From assembly GCF_027214025.1 (NCBI RefSeq), contig NZ_JAPWHB010000012.1, positions 1-45,385 on the forward strand: a stretch of DNA of 45,385 nt. Reading direction: 5' to 3'. Positions 1 through 7,950 of the stretch are shown in pieces. This DNA is from Parahoeflea alexandrii. Its GTDB lineage: Bacteria; Pseudomonadota; Alphaproteobacteria; Rhizobiales; Rhizobiaceae. Every line of letters starts with the position of its first letter. The stretch's first letter is position 1. The notes below the pieces were generated by a model, which had not been told where the DNA came from, made no database searches, and saw nothing but the letters and a program-made list of their open reading frames with translations. The position numbers were made by a program, and so were the translations under genes.

Positions 1-810
1 TGGACCGTGTCTGCATCAGTACCGACTACGTTCAAATCGTTGCTCCGGCAATCGGTGGGAATTAGCGTGACAACTCCGAACGAGGGTCAGGCCAACCAGT
101 TCGCCATGGCCAAGGCGATTGCGTCCGGCGACGAACGTCTGATGCAGAAGGCTGGGCTTGAAGCCGATATCGCCCGGCTGGAGCGTCTCCGCGCCGCCCA
201 CGGCGATGATCTCCATGCGGTCCGTCGGCAGATCCGCGACGCCGAGCGAGAAATCGACACAGCCACCAGGCGAATTGGCGAAATCGGCAAGGACATCGAA
301 CGCCGCATTCCGACGTCAGGGGATGCCTTCGCAATGACCGTGATGGGCAAACCGCACACGGAGCGCAAGGATGCCGGCCGAGCCCTGATGAAAGAGATCC
401 TCACCCTTGTTCAGCTTCAGAGGCAAGGCGAGGTGCAGATTGCATCAATCGGTGGCTTCGATCTCGTGTACGCGGGTGAGTGGTCCGGCCGGGGCGACGG
501 CTATCACTACCAGACCCTGCTCCAGCACACCGGCGCGGATGGCGAGATCGATCTGTCCGTGACCGTCACACCGCTCGGCGCGATCTCCCGCCTTGAACAT
601 GCGCTCGGTGGTTTCGCGGAGGAACAGCATCAATACCGCCAGCGGCTTGATGCGGCGCAACGGCGGCTTGCGTCCTACCGATCGCGCGAAGGTGGGTCGT
701 TTTCGTTCGCGGACGAATTGGCAGAAAAGCGTCAGAAGCTGCGGGAGATCGAAGAGGCGCTCGCGACATCGGCCCGGCGGGATGCCGGGGCGGAGAATAT
801 TGCCGCTTAG
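1..810 (+). CDS. C-terminal part of a large helicase/DNA methylase-type plasmid protein (5' end outside window)
   Basis: The frame is open from the first base, so the gene begins upstream; 269 residues are visible. What is seen is a coiled-coil-prone stretch rich in Leu, Arg and Glu, a compact middle part containing IGGFDLVYAGEW, and a second helical stretch before the stop. This matches what I know of the C-terminal tail of the very large (over 1,500 residues) Snf2-type helicase/N6-methylase fusions on rhizobial plasmids and in phages, related to DarB-like antirestriction proteins, which carry FAMAKA-ASG and ARLERLRAAH signatures as here. No catalytic motif lies inside the window, so the assignment rests on tail resemblance. 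If correct, it would protect incoming plasmid DNA or modify it. Confidence 0.55.
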   Translation, partial: WTVSASVPTTFKSLLRQSVGISVTTPNEGQANQFAMAKAIASGDERLMQKAGLEADIARLERLRAAHGDDLHAVRRQIRDAEREIDTATRRIGEIGKDIERRIPTSGDAFAMTVMGKPHTERKDAGRALMKEILTLVQLQRQGEVQIASIGGFDLVYAGEWSGRGDGYHYQTLLQHTGADGEIDLSVTVTPLGAISRLEHALGGFAEEQHQYRQRLDAAQRRLASYRSREGGSFSFADELAEKRQKLREIEEALATSARRDAGAENIAA

Positions 811-855
811 CTCTATGTTTCGGGCCAGAGATCGTCTCAGATCGGCCGACCGAAG

Positions 856-1152
856 TTAATCGCCGAACAGGAGAGCGCCATAGTCGGTGGCGCCATGCAG
901 GACATGGACGATGACCACCTTCGCGTTTTCGACGCGGTAGAAGATCAGATAATTGCCATGAACGCGCCGGCGGATACCATGGTGTTCATACCGGGGTACG
1001 AGGGCGAAGCCGTTCGGCCTGTTGACGAGATCCTCACACTTGCTCCGCAGCTCCCGGACGAATGAAAGGGCGCGCCGGGGATTGTCCTTGGCGATATAGT
1101 CGGCGATCTGCTCAAGATCGTTTTCCGCCTCGCTGGCGAACTCAAGGATCAT
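856..1152 (-). CDS. parE: ParE/RelE-family toxin
   Basis: A 98-residue protein with the RelE/ParE fold pattern: N-terminal helical LEQIADYIAKDNPRRA, a central RPNGF segment, then the C-terminal strands IRRRVHGNYLIFYRVENAKVVIVHVLHG. ParE toxins act on DNA gyrase; RelE relatives cut ribosome-bound mRNA. The IADYIA helix and the HGNYLIFYRV block favour ParE. It follows its antitoxin with a 4-base ATGA overlap (1149-1152), so the two are translationally coupled. The pair probably stabilises the plasmid by post-segregational killing. Confidence 0.85.
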   Translation of the reverse strand: MILEFASEAENDLEQIADYIAKDNPRRALSFVRELRSKCEDLVNRPNGFALVPRYEHHGIRRRVHGNYLIFYRVENAKVVIVHVLHGATDYGALLFGD

Positions 1153-1415
1153 GCCAATTTTTCGGCCTGATCAGCCATCGCACGGTATTTGGTCTCAAGT
1201 CGGTCGAAAACGTCGCTCGCCGGCTTCGTTCGGCCCGCGTCGGCATCGGCAATGCCGCGCATGATGGAGGCATCCAGTGCGGCAAGACGGGTTTCGCGGT
1301 CCTGGACCAGTCGTACACCTTCCCGCAGGACTTCGCTTTTCGAGCCATAACGACCGGTGTCGACGAGTTGCTGGATATAGCTTTCGAGCTGCTTTCCCAG
1401 TTCGGCACTAATCAT
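1149..1415 (-). CDS. parD: ParD-type antitoxin (CopG/ribbon-helix-helix)
   Basis: An 88-residue protein beginning MISAELGKQLESYIQ, the usual start of ParD antitoxins, followed by the ribbon-helix-helix segment TGRYGSKSEVLREGVRLV and a C-terminal toxin-binding tail. A longer reading frame starts at 1463, but its extra residues do not look like ParD, and 1415 gives the family length. The N-terminal domain should bind DNA and repress the operon; two TTATCAAC repeats lie just upstream. It is the first gene of the parDE pair. Confidence 0.87.
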   Translation of the reverse strand: MISAELGKQLESYIQQLVDTGRYGSKSEVLREGVRLVQDRETRLAALDASIMRGIADADAGRTKPASDVFDRLETKYRAMADQAEKLA

Positions 1416-1456
1416 GCTGCACTCCATCTGATGTGATTGAGAACAAGATAGGTCTT

Positions 1457-1474
1457 TTATCAACTATTATCAAC
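1457..1474 (-). promoter_or_regulatory. Direct repeats upstream of parD, probable ParD operator
   Basis: TTATCAAC occurs at 1457-1464 and again at 1467-1474, a spacing of 10 bp (one helical turn), 42 to 59 bp upstream of the parD start. On the minus strand they read GTTGATAA, which includes a -35-like TTGATA. Tandem sites on one DNA face suit cooperative binding by a ribbon-helix-helix repressor. The repeat is seen; the function is inferred. Confidence 0.45.
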
Positions 1475-1625
1475 CCGCTTCGCGAGCACTCTTGTTCCGA
1501 AAGTGGGAGTGGAGACAGGAAAGTGGAAAGGTAAAAGGAAAAAGAGGGAAACCCCTCTCGCAGAACGGTCATGCCGTCGCCGCTATCGCTCAACCGCCCC
1601 CTCCTCACCCCTGCCCGTCGTTCTC

Positions 1626-1778
1626 GCAAGGCTCCGCCCCGCTCGCCCTGACGGACAGAGCTGCTCGCGCGCAGTTGCGCCGCTCTTCCCGCCCTGCGGT
1701 CTGGAAGATGTCTTCGAAACTATGAAGACAGGAAGGGGTGGCGACCGCCGCTCCATGACCCCGGAAGGAGCAAATCCC
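1626..1778 (+). promoter_or_regulatory. GC-rich leader of the ParB-like gene
   Basis: This untranslated stretch starts with GCAAGGCTC (1626-1634), 145 bases before the ATG at 1779. The same nonamer occurs 151 bases before the gene at 5017 and 127 bases before the gene at 5917. A GTGGAAAGG-like purine-rich patch lies further upstream (about 1520-1550), and a similar one precedes the leader at 5782. It is probably a shared promoter or 5' UTR element of unknown function. Confidence 0.35.
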
Positions 1779-3548
1779 ATGCAGATTATGAAACTCGATC
1801 CCCGTGCGCTGAAGGACAATCCTGACGACGCGCGCCGCTCGAAATCCTCACCACAGTCCGACGCGCTGCTGCTGGCAACGGTCAAGGCGGTCGGCATTCT
1901 TCAGCCACCGGTCGTATCGCCCGAACCAGATGGCGGAAATGGCTATGTCATTCAGGCGGGCCATCGTCGTGTACGACAGGCTGTTGCCGCCGGACTGGAG
2001 GAAATCGATATCCTCATCGTTGAGCCTGCCAACGACAACGGCGCCATGCGCTCGATGGTAGAGAACATCGCCCGTGAGCCCCTCAACCCTGTCGATCAAT
2101 GGCGCGGTATCGAACGGCTTGTTGCGCTGGGCTGGACCGAGGAAGCGATTGGTGTCGCCCTTGCCCTGCCCGTGCGCCAGATACGCAAGTTGCGTCTGCT
2201 TGCCAATGTGCTCCCGGCTATGCTCGATCAAATGGCCAGGGGCGACATGCCGAACGAGCAGCAGCTGCGTACGATCGCGGCCGCATCGTTTGCGGATCAG
2301 AAAGAGGTCTGGAAGGCCCATAAGCCGAAGAAGGGTGACACCGCGCAATGGTGGTCGATCGCCAACGGCCTTTCAAAGACCCGCATGTTTGCCCGTGACG
2401 CGAGCTTTGACGATGATCTTCGTGAAGCTTATGGCATCGAATGGGCCGATGATCTGTTCGGGCCAGCCGACCAGGACAATCGGTTCACGACCAATGTCGA
2501 GGCATTCCTGGGCGCTCAACAGGAGTGGATGACCAACAATCTGCCGAAAAAGGGCGCCATCGTCGAGGTAAACAATTACGGCCAGCCCGACTTGCCCAGG
2601 AAGGCGGAGCGGGTCTACGGCAAGCCGGGCAAAGGTGACCATACCGGCCTTTATCTCGATCGCGACGGCAAGGTGCAGACCGTTCACTACCGGATGCCGC
2701 AAGCAAAAGCGGCCAATGGTAAGACAACGAAGCATGGAGATGACCAGATCGCGGATGATACGACTGCCATCAAGACCCGCCCTGATGTGACCCAAAAGGG
2801 CCAGGACATGATCGGAGACTTCCGCACCGACGCGCTTCACACCGCGCTCTCCCGCGCGTCGATCGAGGACGACATGCTGATGGCACTGCTCGTGCTCTCA
2901 ATCGCCGGCCAGAATGTGCGCGTCGATTCCGGCGCCAGCGATACCGTGTTCGGACCAAACCGGTTCCGCCGCCATGCCGCCCGCCTGTTCTCGGAAGAGG
3001 GCAAGCTCGCCTTCGACATGGAGACGGTGCGCATCACCGCCCGCTCCACGCTGATCGACGTCCTGTCGTGCCGACGCGGCATGTCGGACAGCGGTGTGGT
3101 TTCCCGCGTTGCCGGAGACGCCATCGGCGCTGACGGGTATCTTCCGAACATGGGCTCCGAGGACTTCCTGTTGTGCCTGTCAAGGCAAGCGCTGGAAGCT
3201 GCCGCCGGGGAGGTGAATGTGTCTCCACGACAGAAGGTGCGGGAGACACGTGCGGCTCTGGTCGAGCATTTCAAGGAACGGCATTTCGTGCATTCGTCCG
3301 CCAGCTTCGCGCCGGATCCCACCGATATCGCAGATCTCATCAGGCATGCAGATACGCTCGATGATGAGGAAGCCGACGCTGACGCCACAGAGGGCTGCAT
3401 TGATGGCGAGACCTCCGAAGGCTCTGGCACTGACGATGAATGTCTTGATCCGGTCGAAGACGAGGACGATCTGCCCGGCACCTTCGATGTTCCGGCGGAA
3501 ACCGATCCCGGCGGTGACCAGGATGCCTACGCGATCGCGGCTGAATAA
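1779..3548 (+). CDS. ParB/Spo0J-like nuclease-domain protein (accessory, not the partition ParB)
   Basis: A 589-residue protein. Residues 1-100 hold a ParB-like N-terminal domain with the GHRR motif at 61-64 and VENIARE at 94-100; a helix-turn-helix-like stretch (WTEEAIGVALALPVRQIRKL) follows at about 119-138. The last 75 residues are strongly acidic. The ATG at 1779 is preceded by GGAAGGAG with 8-base spacing, whereas the upstream extension to 1503 is low-complexity leader. Large ParB-like proteins of this kind are common in rhizobial plasmid accessory blocks and are distinct from RepB, which is also present (36570). No ParA partner is adjacent. A role in DNA binding or nucleotide hydrolysis is expected from the fold, but the real function is unknown. 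Confidence 0.75.
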   Translation: MQIMKLDPRALKDNPDDARRSKSSPQSDALLLATVKAVGILQPPVVSPEPDGGNGYVIQAGHRRVRQAVAAGLEEIDILIVEPANDNGAMRSMVENIAREPLNPVDQWRGIERLVALGWTEEAIGVALALPVRQIRKLRLLANVLPAMLDQMARGDMPNEQQLRTIAAASFADQKEVWKAHKPKKGDTAQWWSIANGLSKTRMFARDASFDDDLREAYGIEWADDLFGPADQDNRFTTNVEAFLGAQQEWMTNNLPKKGAIVEVNNYGQPDLPRKAERVYGKPGKGDHTGLYLDRDGKVQTVHYRMPQAKAANGKTTKHGDDQIADDTTAIKTRPDVTQKGQDMIGDFRTDALHTALSRASIEDDMLMALLVLSIAGQNVRVDSGASDTVFGPNRFRRHAARLFSEEGKLAFDMETVRITARSTLIDVLSCRRGMSDSGVVSRVAGDAIGADGYLPNMGSEDFLLCLSRQALEAAAGEVNVSPRQKVRETRAALVEHFKERHFVHSSASFAPDPTDIADLIRHADTLDDEEADADATEGCIDGETSEGSGTDDECLDPVEDEDDLPGTFDVPAETDPGGDQDAYAIAAE

Positions 3549-3577
3549 CCGCCCAATTCATCCTTACCCAACTGTCT

Positions 3578-3611
3578 CCGCCGCCGGCCACAACCGGCGG
3601 CGGTTTCGTTT
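3578..3611 (+). terminator. Rho-independent-type terminator after the ParB-like gene
   Basis: Perfect 10-bp arms, CCGCCGCCGG (3578-3587) and CCGGCGGCGG (3594-3603), enclose a 6-base loop and are followed by TTTCGTTT. It lies between the stop at 3548 and the next start at 3644. Confidence 0.65.
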
Positions 3612-3643
3612 CCAGCAACCACAGAACTGACAAGGACAATCCC

Positions 3644-4120
3644 ATGTCTGCATCCCTGATTTATGATCTTGCCCCGATTGGCTCCATTGTCGCCTGGTCG
3701 GATGGCGCCCCTCGCCCGCCCGAGCGGCACAAAAAGAAACTCGCCACCTGGAAGACCCGCAACAGCCAGGGCCGGCTGATCCGCAAGGAGGGTCCGCGTA
3801 CGCTTGGCACCTACACCGCGCCCGCCTCCTTCACCCTGCATGAAGGCAATATCGGCAGCGGAAACACCATCATGGTCACGATCCTCAGAACATTCGGGCT
3901 CGACAGCAGCCTCGCTTTCAAGGTCCTGGAACGCCCGCCGCTCGGTGCGGTCAGGATATTCGACCGTCCCGGTTCCTCCCGAGAACTGGTCTATCTCGCC
4001 GAGAGCCACACCGCGGCCGAAGCATGGCTGAAGGAACATCTGTATCCGCTTGCGGTTCTGGAGGAGGTCACGGCTGACGAGATTGCCGTCGATTGCGTGG
4101 AAGGGAGGGCTGCGGCGTGA
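3644..4120 (+). CDS. Conserved hypothetical rhizobial plasmid protein
   Basis: A 158-residue protein that I recognise only as a conserved rhizobial plasmid hypothetical. It has a basic N-terminal third (PPERHKKKLATWKTRNSQGRL) and an acidic C-terminal part with a helix around AAEAWLKEHLYPLAVLEE. There is no signal peptide and no membrane segment. It sits between a terminator and a tiny reading frame that overlaps its stop in a GTGA arrangement, within the accessory block that also carries the ArdC-like and DUF736 genes. The coding call rests on GC-rich third positions and lack of competing frames; the function is unknown. Confidence 0.65.
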   Translation: MSASLIYDLAPIGSIVAWSDGAPRPPERHKKKLATWKTRNSQGRLIRKEGPRTLGTYTAPASFTLHEGNIGSGNTIMVTILRTFGLDSSLAFKVLERPPLGAVRIFDRPGSSRELVYLAESHTAAEAWLKEHLYPLAVLEEVTADEIAVDCVEGRAAA

Positions 4121-4275
4121 CGGCTCCTGTTATTTCGGACGACACAAGCGCTTTCACCCGTGACCATGCTGGGGTGGAGTTTGGCGCGAGCGCAGACGGT
4201 TTACCTGTCGCCCGGCTATGCCAGGCGTGGTCGTTTCGGCTTCATCATCAATCCAAAGCGTTTTGCCGTCCATGA
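4117..4275 (+). CDS. Small open frame overlapping the preceding stop (doubtful)
   Basis: A GTG at 4117 overlaps the TGA of the upstream gene and opens a 52-residue frame beginning VTAPVISDDTSAF. The overlap is typical of translational coupling. I recognise no family, and the same frame resumes after the stop at 4297, so this may be the first piece of an interrupted gene. Confidence 0.3.
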   Translation: MTAPVISDDTSAFTRDHAGVEFGASADGLPVARLCQAWSFRLHHQSKAFCRP

Positions 4276-4296
4276 CGGTTCATCCAGCTTCATCGG

Positions 4297-4616
4297 ATGG
4301 CAGCCAGGGACGACTTCGGCATGAAACCCGTCAGTTCCCATATTCTGCTTTCCCGCATGGAGGCGGCGCGTCGCGAGACGCGTCATCACCTGGACCTGGT
4401 CTGCCGGCAGATCGCGGGCCGGGCCGAGCGCATCACGATCTTGCAAAAGACCAACAACAGGTCCTCCAAACGAGCGCAATCACGCTGGACCCGTTGGGAC
4501 GAGATGCAGTTCCGGTCTCAGTGATCAGGCGCTCGCCCGCAAACTGGCGCGTCAGAACGCGGCAATCCAGGCACTGCAGACAAAACTCAACGCTTCAATA
4601 CGGCGCTGTGCGGCAT
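4297..4616 (+). pseudogene. Possible frameshifted small coiled-coil gene
   Basis: Frame 1 (4297-4524) encodes HILLSRMEAARRETRHHLDL and a helix up to KTNN, then degenerates into Arg/Trp-rich residues and stops at 4524. Frame 2 at once continues a helix-like segment, SDQALARKLARQNAAIQALQ (from 4520), to a TGA at 4616. Both segments look like parts of one small helical protein separated by a frameshift near 4460-4520. No homologue is recognised; an intact relative would settle it. Confidence 0.3.
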
Positions 4617-4857
4617 GATGACTGGAATCGTCGGCGCGTCTTAATCTGGTCTTGCCCTATCTGGCTCCGGTGAACAGGGCGGAGAAGCGTGTCTTGCCTG
4701 TGCTTTTGTTCGTTTCTGGCAATTTGGCCCGATCCCTTGGCCGATCTACCCTTCGGTTTTGTTGCGGTCTGAACCGGCGGCCGGGTGTTTCAAGGCCGCT
4801 GGCGCGCCGCAGGGCGGCCGGCCATGCCGCTTGTCGCAAAGCAGGCACGCGGTCTTC

Positions 4858-5016
4858 GCAAGGCTCTCGGCCTCGCTTGCCCGCGCACCGGCTTCGCTCC
4901 ATCTGGCCTGCCCGGACCTGGAAACCCCCGTCCCTTGCCGGTTCCTTTTGACCGCACCGAAGGGCAGACCGGCCAAGGGGCCGGAACCGCTTCGGCAAGC
5001 GAACAAGGAAACCACC
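4858..5016 (+). promoter_or_regulatory. GC-rich leader upstream of the gene at 5017
   Basis: The 400 bases from 4617 to 5016 contain no convincing gene. They carry GCAAGGCTC at 4858-4866, 151 bases before the ATG, in a Cys/Pro-codon-like GC-rich context like the leader at 1626. The long minus-strand frame across this stretch is a shadow. Confidence 0.35.
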
Positions 5017-5616
5017 ATGGCAAAGCCCGCAACCCAGTCCCGTCAGTCCGCTCGCAACCCAGCCCGCGTCCTCCAGCTCCGCAAGGGCGCCACCATCGAG
5101 GTTGTCCGCCTGACATGCCCGGATGAAGCGCAGGCGCTCAAGATCGCTGAGAGCTTCGCGACCGCAATCGTCGACAGTGACGGCATCCGCGACCTGCATG
5201 AGCGCCTGATCACTGAGACCGCCACAGCCCTTTCCGACGGCCTCGCGGAGCGGGCGATGCAGATCCATCTCCAGCGCATCGTCGGCGCCTATGTCGGATC
5301 CGCCCACGGAGCCGGTCAGTTCTATAGCCGCGCAGTAACCGAAGCGCGTGACGCAACCGCCAAGGGAGCTGGAGACGCCCGCGACGAGGATCTCGATGGT
5401 CCCGTCGGCTATGACAGCGCCGCCCAGCGCAAGCGGGAGTTCGCAGCTGACATTGGTATCCAGGCGCACGCGCTCCGGATGGCCGCTGAAGGCGCGGTCG
5501 CAGCCTACAAACAGATCGTCGGCGAGGCCTGGAAGCCCTTCAACCGCCCGGTCGAAAATCCCGGCCAGTCAATTGATCGCAAGGCGGCAACCGCGCAGCT
5601 ATCAGCTTTCGATTAA
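5017..5616 (+). CDS. Conserved hypothetical rhizobial plasmid protein, 199 residues
   Basis: The ATG at 5017 follows AACAAGGAAACCACC (AAGGAA as ribosome site). The protein starts with a basic, Ser/Gln-rich tail (MAKPATQSRQSARNP) and is otherwise mainly alpha-helical (DEAQALKIAESFATAIVDS, LADGLAERAMQIHLQRI-like segments), with no membrane segment or known motif. I recognise the type as a plasmid-borne rhizobial hypothetical but cannot assign a function. It is followed by a strong terminator and has its own long leader, so it is probably a single-gene transcription unit. Confidence 0.65.
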   Translation: MAKPATQSRQSARNPARVLQLRKGATIEVVRLTCPDEAQALKIAESFATAIVDSDGIRDLHERLITETATALSDGLAERAMQIHLQRIVGAYVGSAHGAGQFYSRAVTEARDATAKGAGDARDEDLDGPVGYDSAAQRKREFAADIGIQAHALRMAAEGAVAAYKQIVGEAWKPFNRPVENPGQSIDRKAATAQLSAFD

Positions 5617-5642
5617 GCCGACACCCCCAATCCGATATCGAG

Positions 5643-5669
5643 GCCGTCTCCGCCAGGGAGGCGGCTTTT
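5643..5669 (+). terminator. Rho-independent terminator
   Basis: GCCGTCTCC (5643-5651) and GGAGGCGGC (5657-5665) pair over 9 positions with one T-G wobble across a 5-base loop, followed by TTTT (5666-5669), 27 bases after the stop at 5616. Confidence 0.75.
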
Positions 5670-5781
5670 GCATGTCGGTTCATGTGATCGTTACGCCACT
5701 GGAACGCGGGCAAGGAGTGGAAAAGGGGAAGGCGCGCTTCTCGTGACCCCGTCCCGCGCGCCGGTCCTGCAGGAGCCGGTG

Positions 5782-5916
5782 GCAAGGCTCAACGGCTACG
5801 CCGTCCTCCACTTTCGTTCCGGCCGTTCCGGTGCGCCAGCCCCCTGGTCGCTCCTGCCATTGGACCTGCGTGACGGGGTCGCGATTGACGCGGCCCCCAG
5901 CCAAGGAGGTTTGGAA
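5782..5916 (+). promoter_or_regulatory. GC-rich leader of the ArdC-like gene
   Basis: It contains GCAAGGCTC at 5782-5790 and GCCGTCCTCCACT at 5800-5812. The latter ends about 105 bases before the ATG, and an identical GCCGTCCTCCACT occurs at 7481-7493, about 102 bases before the DUF736 start. It therefore links the leaders of otherwise unrelated genes. Confidence 0.4.
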
Positions 5917-6846
5917 ATGAGCAATAAATCGAACAATAGCCCGCGAAGCGACATCTATACGCGGATCACGGAACGCATTGTCGCAGATCTGGAAAAGGGC
6001 GTACGTCCCTGGGTGCAGCCCTGGAGCGCCGGCAATCTGGCCGGTCGGGTGAGCCGGCCGTTGCGCCATAATGGCCAGCCCTATACCGGGCTTAATGTGC
6101 TGCTGCTTTGGTCTGAAAGCATTGCTTGCGGCTACACGTCGGCGTCCTGGATGACGCTCAGGCAGGCAAATGAACTCGGCGCCCATGTTCGCAAGGGTGA
6201 GAGCGGTGCGACTGTCGTCTATGCCAGCCGTTTCACCAGGGCCGAGAAGGATGCGAGCGGCGGCGAGGTTGACCGCGACATCCCCTTCCTCAAAGCCTAC
6301 ACCGTATTCAACTGCGACCAGATCGACGGTCTTCCTGACCAGTATCAACTCCCTCCGGAGCCTGTTGCCGAGCCCTTCAACCGCATTGAGCATGCCGATC
6401 GCTTCTTTACTAACACCGGAGCGGTGATCCGGCACGGGGGAGGCCAAGCTTTTTATCAGCCATCGACCGATACCATCCAGATGCCGGGATTCGAGACGTT
6501 TCGGGATGCGGAGAGTTTTTACGCGGTCCTCGGCCATGAGGTAACGCATTGGGCCGGCGCAAGCCACCGGCTGAACAGGGATCTCAGCCGCTATCACAAG
6601 GATCGCACCGAGCGCGCCCGAGAAGAATTGTGTGCCGACATTGGCGCCAGTTTCCTTTGCGCAGATCTCGGCATCGTGCCCGAGCTGGAGCCGCGGCCGG
6701 ATCACGCAAGCTACGTGGCCTCGTGGTTGAAGCTCCTCGACGGCGACCGCAGGGCGATTTTCCAGGCGGCGGCACATGCGCAACGCGCCGTCGCCTATCT
6801 GCACGATCTCCAGCCAACGGCTGAAATTGCAGAAGAGGCCGCCTGA
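5917..6846 (+). CDS. ardC: ArdC-like antirestriction protein (ssDNA-binding domain plus zinc metallopeptidase-like domain)
   Basis: A 309-residue protein. Residues 10-135 match the ArdC N-terminal ssDNA-binding domain (YTRITERIVADLEKG, RPWVQPW, PYTGLNVLLLW). Residues 155-300 form the metallopeptidase-like domain with HEVTH at 207-211 and a downstream EELCADIG (about 236-243) that supplies the third zinc ligand. ArdC proteins on conjugative plasmids protect incoming DNA from type I restriction. The start at 5917 is fixed by a perfect AAGGAGGT at 5903-5910; the longer upstream frame is leader. It belongs to the same accessory block as the helicase/methylase tail at 1-810, suggesting an anti-defence island. 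Confidence 0.85.
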   Translation: MSNKSNNSPRSDIYTRITERIVADLEKGVRPWVQPWSAGNLAGRVSRPLRHNGQPYTGLNVLLLWSESIACGYTSASWMTLRQANELGAHVRKGESGATVVYASRFTRAEKDASGGEVDRDIPFLKAYTVFNCDQIDGLPDQYQLPPEPVAEPFNRIEHADRFFTNTGAVIRHGGGQAFYQPSTDTIQMPGFETFRDAESFYAVLGHEVTHWAGASHRLNRDLSRYHKDRTERAREELCADIGASFLCADLGIVPELEPRPDHASYVASWLKLLDGDRRAIFQAAAHAQRAVAYLHDLQPTAEIAEEAA

Positions 6847-6865
6847 GGCTTCCTGCTCGAATGCT

Positions 6866-6895
6866 TGAAGGGGCAGGGCGCGCCCTGCCCCTTCA
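6866..6895. terminator. 30-bp perfect palindrome downstream of ardC
   Basis: TGAAGGGGCAGGGCG is followed directly by its exact reverse complement, with no spacer. As RNA it would form a very GC-rich hairpin, so a terminator role is likely, although the following tract (GATTTCG) has few U residues. Confidence 0.5.
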
Positions 6896-7480
6896 GATTT
6901 CGATACTCATGAGTGAGGACTGCCACTGTCCTGCTTGTCCTCTCCCGTCGCAACCGAAGGGTCGCCCGAAACAAGGCCCCTTGCGTGGACAGAACAGCGA
7001 TGTCCGGTCAGGGTTTTGGCTTCATCGCGCCTGAGCAGCAGGTTGTCGTGTCATTCACCGTCGACAAAGCCGGAATCGAGGTGGTTGCATGATGTGTCAG
7101 CGATCTTGCCCAAGGTGCGCGGCCATCCGAGAAGTCACAGTCGCTACAGTGATCAACATAACCATCAACCGTCAGCGGCAGGTCGTGGAGACGTCATCAA
7201 GGCAATCCTGGATTCCAGATAGCCCTCCAGCATGGCATGACAGGAGCACCAATGCAGGTCAGCCACCATGTTGCCGTCGGCAGCGTCTGTACCGAAGAAC
7301 TACCGCCATTTCCGAATCCTTTGCGGTTGGGGATTGCCGGCGCGGCCACCACGTCCTCGATGTGGCATGTCTGATCGAAGAGCGGCTACGCCTCGATCGT
7401 TTCACCGCAACGACCGCGCCCAGTCTTTTTCCGCCGCGCGTGAACGCGCTTTGCACCGCGAAGCAAAAAGCCTGTGCCCG
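6896..7480. other. Intergenic stretch without a convincing gene
   Basis: Between ardC and the DUF736 leader I see no frame with a recognisable product. A 30-residue frame (7000-7092, starting MSGQGFGFIAPEQQ) overlaps a longer frame at 7089 by ATGA, but the latter has Arg/Ser/Pro-rich shadow composition. It may hold the remains of a lost gene. Confidence 0.4.
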
Positions 7481-7594
7481 GCCGTCCTCCACTCTGTTGC
7501 GGCCCCAAGGGGTGCGGCCCGATCGTCTCCGATCATTGTGACAGCCATCGAGGTCGCGGTGGTCGCGACCCGAACAACCGAAAGGATTACGACA
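7481..7594 (+). promoter_or_regulatory. GC-rich leader of the DUF736 gene
   Basis: It begins with GCCGTCCTCCACT (7481-7493), identical to 5800-5812 in the ardC leader and at nearly the same distance from the start codon. Both copies then continue with GTT-CGGCC and GGTGCG. The AAAGGA ribosome site is at 7581-7586. Confidence 0.4.
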
Positions 7595-7909
7595 ATGGCT
7601 ATCATCGGCGAATTCACCACCAACGGCAACGCAATCACCGGCAACGTCCGCACCCTCACCGTTCAGCTCAAGGCCCGCCTCAACCCCATCGAACGCACCT
7701 CGCGCGACGCCCCCGACTTCCGCATCACCGCCGGCGCAGGCGTTGAGATCGGTGCAGGCTGGAACCAGGTCTCAAACGACGGCGAACCCTACGTTTCGGT
7801 CAAGCTCGACGACCCGAGCTTCAATGCCCCGATCAACGCGGCCCTGTGGCCGGCCGAGAAAGACGGCGACTACACGCTGGTCTGGAACCGCCCCAAGCGC
7901 GACGCCTGA
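7595..7909 (+). CDS. DUF736 family protein
   Basis: A 104-residue protein beginning MAIIGEFTTNGNAITGNVRTL and ending LVWNRPKR, which fits the DUF736 family across its whole length (N-terminal IGxFT, central PDFRI, C-terminal NAALWP and LVWNR). DUF736 proteins are common on alphaproteobacterial plasmids, are small and mostly beta-strand by inspection, and have no established function. The ATG at 7595 has AAAGGA upstream; the upstream frame extension is leader. It stands alone between its leader and a terminator. Confidence 0.9.
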   Translation: MAIIGEFTTNGNAITGNVRTLTVQLKARLNPIERTSRDAPDFRITAGAGVEIGAGWNQVSNDGEPYVSVKLDDPSFNAPINAALWPAEKDGDYTLVWNRPKRDA

Positions 7910-7922
7910 TCGGCACGGCACT

Positions 7923-7950
7923 GGCCCCGCTCACCGAGCGGGGCCTTCTC
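7923..7950 (+). terminator. Rho-independent terminator after DUF736
   Basis: GGCCCCGCT (7923-7931) pairs perfectly with AGCGGGGCC (7937-7945) over a 5-base loop, followed by TTCTC, 14 bases past the stop. Confidence 0.7.

Noticed and set aside
1503-1778. N-terminal extension of the ParB-like frame (92 residues)
   Set aside because: It is Arg/Pro/Ser-rich low-complexity sequence without ParB similarity; GGAAGGAG and the ATG at 1779 mark the real start, and the stretch resembles the other leaders.
4657-5469. Long minus-strand open frame (270 residues)
   Set aside because: It is antisense to the gene at 5017 and its leader, with shadow-type composition and no recognisable domain.
5680-6804. 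Long minus-strand open frame (374 residues)
   Set aside because: It lies opposite ardC, whose metallopeptidase motifs and ribosome site are clear; the antisense frame reflects the GC-rich codon pattern.
7089-7541. 150-residue plus-strand frame starting MMCQRSCPRC
   Set aside because: The CxxC start looked tempting, but the remainder is Arg/Ser/Pro/Cys-rich without domain character and runs into the DUF736 leader.
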